Assembly: GCA_029706075.1 (NCBI GenBank)
Contig: JAINUG010000020.1
Span: 8,365,546-8,429,545 of the forward strand
From: Aldrovandia affinis
Lineage: Eukaryota; Chordata; Actinopteri; Notacanthiformes; Halosauridae
Reading direction: 5' to 3'
Length of the DNA stretch: 64,000 bases
The translations under genes and the position numbers were made by a program. Under the pieces are notes generated by a model. The model was not told the DNA's origin. It saw nothing but the letters and a program-made list of their open reading frames with translations, and did not search any database. Each line of letters begins with the position of its first letter. Position 1 is the stretch's first letter. Shown here in pieces: positions 60,871 to 64,000 of this stretch.

Positions 60871-61467
60871 TGACTGATTCCCCACTCGCCCCACCTGCTC
60901 TTAAATAGGCTTAGTTTCTGCCTGGCTCAGGTGGGACTCGTGAGGCAATCACTCAACTCACGTTCTCACACAGACACCCAATCAGCCAATTGACTTCCAT
61001 ATCAATTGACTGATTGACACCAATGACATAATTAAATAATAATCAAACCAATTATGGCCTTTGGAGCAACCTTCTGGGCCACGGTTTACTCTCACACCCT
61101 GTGAGAGTGCCAAACCTGCCCACGGAAAGTCTACCTGCTCCAAAGGCCTCCACATGTAAAGACAGGCAACCATGCCACTCCCACGTGGCCGAGACCGACG
61201 TCCTCCACAAGTGTGTACGCCATTTTGTAGTGTTGTTCGAATTCTCAACTGTTAATTTTGCTCACTATATAGTGAACGAAAAAATTCCCACAATTCACAG
61301 CGATTTGTAGTGAACAGCGAATGTACCCTACAATTTATCCTGTGTACCACAATGCAATGCGGTCGTGTCATACCGTCATACATACACCTCCGTTTATGTC
61401 TCAAGAACAAAAGTTGAGCCAACAGCAGTAAAACAGAAACAGGAATCATGGTGGTAACGTTAGCTAA

Positions 61468-61607
61468 CTGCTTTAGCCACCGATAGCTACCGTTATTATC
61501 ACTATGGGAGTTGGTGCTAGTCGTGAGCTCGTGAGTTATCCTAACGTTAGCACACGAGCTAGTTAGCTCACGACTTCCATAACGGTAGCTATTGGTGGCT
61601 AAAGCAG
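61468..61607. repeat. Long imperfect palindrome
   Basis: 29-bp arms 61468-61496 (ctgctttagccaccgatagc...) and 61579-61607 pair with one mismatch; a second inner pair gtcgtgagct / agctcacgac lies inside. It sits in the interior of the PIF/Harbinger-like element. Confidence 0.85.
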
Positions 61608-61931
61608 TGGCTAGCAGACAGCACCACAGTTGACAAAACCACACTTGCACATCATTAGAATTTCAACAATTTATTTGGGATTTAACATTCAAAACTGAAC
61701 ATGCAAACCCGATACTACCTCAGTACATTTCAACCTGCTGTCATGAGTGCTCGGTTTGTTTACGTGATACTGGGCGCATCCGCTTGCGTCACCTGAATAT
61801 CCGGCACTTTTTTTTTTTTACGCAAATGAGTTGTAGTATCCGAAAACAGTTTAATCGTTCACTACATAGGAACACTATATAGGAACACTATATAGGGAAT
61901 AAGGAACGAGTGAACGGTTTCGAACACAGCC

Positions 61932-62343
61932 TAAGATATTAAGGGCAAAAAACTCTAGGGAGAGTATTTTCGGAGCAACAGGCCTTCGGAGTAGTGGGCT
62001 TTTGTTTTCGGGATAACGGGCCGTCTGACTAATCTATTGGGGTTTCGGAATAATGGGCCTTCGGACCAATGGGCAGTCCCCTATTGTTGCTAGTTGCTTG
62101 CCAACATAACTGACCCGCACTGCGCATGTGTGCCAGACTAGTGGAATAGTCTGGCACACATGCGCAGTGCGGGCCAGTACCGCGCATACGTCACTTTTGT
62201 CACTTTTGTACCCTTTTATCTGCCTTTACGAGCATACATGAGACACACAAAAAAACCTCTGAATGATTTCTGAGGTAAGGAAATCATAAGGAGTGTTTCA
62301 CTAAATCGCTGAAACACTCCTTTAATTACATAATTCATAAGAG
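61932..62343 (+). repeat. 1.05-kb repeat family, copy B, right part
   Basis: Continues copy B after the insertion (taagatattaagggcaaaaa), matching 48231-48600. It contains an extra 46 bp around 62070-62112 compared with copy A. Confidence 0.9.
62114..62173. repeat. Perfect hairpin, 27-bp arms and 6-base loop, copy B
   Basis: Arms 62114-62140 (cccgcactgcgcatgtgtgc...) and 62147-62173, loop gtggaa; equivalent of 48374-48427. Confidence 0.95.
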
Positions 62344-62744
62344 TTCCAATTTGAGCTAAAGTTGGGTTAAATCTGTTATTGTTCTGTTACCTACCTAACA
62401 GTTCCTGGCACAAGAAAGTTGGGTGATTTTAAACATTATTTTCTGTTTATTTGTAAAAATCTGATTCTATGTTGCTTTTGATAAAACTAATTGGGGAGGG
62501 AATTTTATTTGATTCAGAAGAAATTAAGAAATAAATAAGCTCTTATAAAATTATTAGTTTTTTGTTTGATTACATGTATTTCACTGAATATCAATAATTA
62601 TAATACAAATTCAATTCATTGTTATACTTTTTGAACAGGTTAGATAGATTGGCCAATAATATCATTATTAGACAGGTACTAATACTGTGTCTTTTCTCTT
62701 TATAAAGACCAGATACTGCAAGTAAGACTGCAATATCTTGGGGA

Positions 62745-62915
62745 GGGGGGGGGACTTGGGACTTGACTTGCCTTAACTAAGGACTCGACTTGACTTGACT
62801 TGACATAACCTGTGACTTGACTTGACTTGACTTGCCCAAGAAAAATTGACTTGGGACTTGGACCAAATGACTTGAGACTTACTTGTGACTTGGATAAGAG
62901 GGACTTGGGACTGCC
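62745..62915. repeat. ACTTG-type simple repeat
   Basis: Irregular runs of gacttgacttgacttg with gggacttgg spacers, after an AT-rich spacer (62344-62744) without features. Confidence 0.9.
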
Positions 62916-62950
62916 TTTTAATATTGATTATGTAACATTTTTCATAAATC

Positions 62951-63330
62951 TACACTACCGGTAAAAAGTTTTAGAACACCCCTATTTTCCAGTTCTTACT
63001 GAAATATAAGCAGTTTAAGTCCAGTGAATAACCTGGAATGGTACAAAGGTAAGCAATAAACTGCCAGAGGACAATCCTTTCCGGGAGTGCTGTCCTATTG
63101 TAATTCAAACCCTGATGATAGAACCTTTAGTGTCACAGCACTCAAGCTATGGAAGTCACTGCCACAAGACCACAGAGGCTGAAAGCTTGGTTATCTTTAA
63201 GTCAGAAAGTAACCAAGCTTTTAATTTTCAAATTAAAATGAATTTCTTACATTATCATCTATTTTCTCATGTTCAAGTGTCCTTGGGGTCCTAGAAAGGT
63301 GCTATACAAATAAAATGTATAATTATTATT
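62951..63330 (+). mobile_element. Tc1-like end followed by a LINE 3' fragment
   Basis: 62951-62985 (cactaccggtaaaaagtttt + agaacaccc) resembles a fish mariner/Tc1 terminal repeat. 63085-63325 is the plus-strand tail of a LINE: a frame with FSVTALKLWKSLPQ and an ending ggtgctatacaaataaaatg typical of L2 3' ends, followed by attattatta. Confidence 0.55.
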
Positions 63331-63422
63331 AGACAGGTATTCTCTGGGCACTGATGGCTTAGGCTGCCAATTCAGACTGATTAGTACTCACTGGTAACAA
63401 ATACTCCTTCCCTCTGCAGCAG

Positions 63423-63674
63423 TCAATCATCCCAATATTCAAGCTTGAATTGATATAGTGCCATGTCGACGTCAAACTCAAACAAATCAACTTCAACCTC
63501 TTCCTTGTAGTCCACCAAGCTTATTCCCGATGCAGTCACCATATCCATATCGATCTTGTCAAGTTTGCTAGCTAGCCAGTGATAGCCGAGACTAGTATTG
63601 TCCTCTCTAGCCATCGCTGGCCCTAAATGAAGGAGGCATGACAGGCTCTCCGAACTTGCAACAGAGTTGAACAC
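63423..63674 (-). other. 83-codon ORF of unknown nature
   Basis: Minus frame with an acidic C-terminal half (KEEVEVDLFEFDVDMALYQF). Not recognised; it lies in a transposon-rich stretch just before a hAT end, so a transposon origin is as likely as a small exon. Confidence 0.15.
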
Positions 63675-63866
63675 TTATTTGAAATCCTTCCTATCCGTTT
63701 GCAGGGGTGGTGATGATGGCTTTCATCTTTAAAACAGCAAAACATGACAGAATACCTACAAAGTTGTGTGGCATACGTTGTGATTTCCCCCCCACACATA
63801 TATATCATGAGATGGTGAGTGAAATGTCACTTTTGGTTGCACTTACCCTTCAATATATGAGTAATG

Positions 63867-64000
63867 CAGTGGCGGGCCGTGCATTTCACACCTAGGCCTT
63901 CAGTAGTGCTCCGTCTGAATCAATCCACCCCTCAATAACTAGTTTATGGCTATAAAAACCATCTTATTGTTATGTTTTGAGTGTCTGTTCGGTTTGTTTT
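63867..64000 (+). mobile_element. hAT-type element, left end only
   Basis: Begins cagtggcgggccgtgcattt + cacacctaggcc, a common fish hAT terminal sequence; runs off the window. Confidence 0.6.

Larger units (their letters stand above)
58538..61931. mobile_element. PIF/Harbinger-like insertion (3.4 kb) with nested LINE
   Basis: Starts GGCTGTGAAACCGCTCCCTA and ends, reverse complemented, GGCTGTGTTCGAAACCG. It is flanked by TAA at 58535-58537 and 61932-61934, as for PIF/Harbinger (TWA) targets, and the uninterrupted site is seen at 48231. Multiple tatatagtg motifs lie near both ends. No transposase frame found. 58580-59340 (cacgtgacaaaccctgaac..., C/A-rich cattcatccagagacactc repeats) is unclassified. 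Confidence 0.75.

Noticed and set aside
63423-63674. Acidic 83-codon ORF as a host gene
   Set aside because: No recognised domain, no visible promoter or splice partners, and located between LINE and hAT fragments; kept only as a low-confidence entry.

Overview
The window is nuclear DNA from a ray-finned fish, most likely a teleost. The evidence is split genes with GT/AG introns, three recognisable vertebrate genes, and fish-type mobile elements: Tc1/mariner, hAT, PIF/Harbinger-like, CR1/L2-type LINEs, tRNA-derived SINEs and a Gypsy-like solo LTR. Long CA, CT and GA microsatellites are also present. I cannot name the species. There is one 100-base assembly gap at 47447-47546.

Genic part (1-20.6 kb). 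On the + strand, 25-8141 is the 3' part (13 exons) of a laminin beta chain gene, best called lamb2. On the - strand, 11851-9471 is a complete six-exon trappc6b encoding 158 residues. On the + strand, 16294-20401 is iho1 (formerly CCDC36), a meiotic double-strand-break factor gene with seven further coding exons after the first. LAMB2 and IHO1 also lie close together on human 3p21.31, which supports both names. trappc6b between them is not part of the human arrangement. lamb2 and trappc6b converge; trappc6b and iho1 diverge across about 4.4 kb that holds a Tc1 element and a nested hAT insertion. The three genes share no obvious pathway (basement membrane, vesicle tethering, meiosis).

Repeat part (20.6-64 kb). 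I see no intact host gene here. The dominant structure is a direct tandem array of an 8.8-kb unit. Copy 1 is 25053-34260, enlarged by a SINE with a perfect 15-bp target duplication. Copy 2 is 34261-43062. Copy 3 starts at 43063, is split by a 3.5-kb LINE, and runs into the assembly gap, so true copy number is unknown. Each full unit carries a solo LTR, an hAT MITE with an 8-bp target duplication, a MITE with 26-bp perfect inverted repeats, a LINE fragment and an internal direct repeat.

Beyond the gap, a second family of about 1.1 kb occurs twice (47.5-48.6 kb, and 57.9-58.5 plus 61.9-62.3 kb). It begins with a BED-like zinc-finger exon and contains two perfect inverted repeats. The second copy is split by a 3.4-kb insertion flanked by TAA, which itself contains a LINE. 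Between the two copies lie a ZMYM1-like hAT transposase remnant, LINE and SINE fragments, a 36-bp minisatellite and a PIM-like kinase pseudogene that lacks the exon(s) for the catalytic lysine and catalytic loop.

My reading is an ordinary conserved gene block next to a rapidly rearranging, transposon-rich tract. The features most worth follow-up are the truncated 8.8-kb array, the exon-plus-splice-donor minisatellite in lamb2, the twice-present BED-finger element broken differently in each copy, and the reduced laminin beta knob. I did not find a new defence or enzymatic system.
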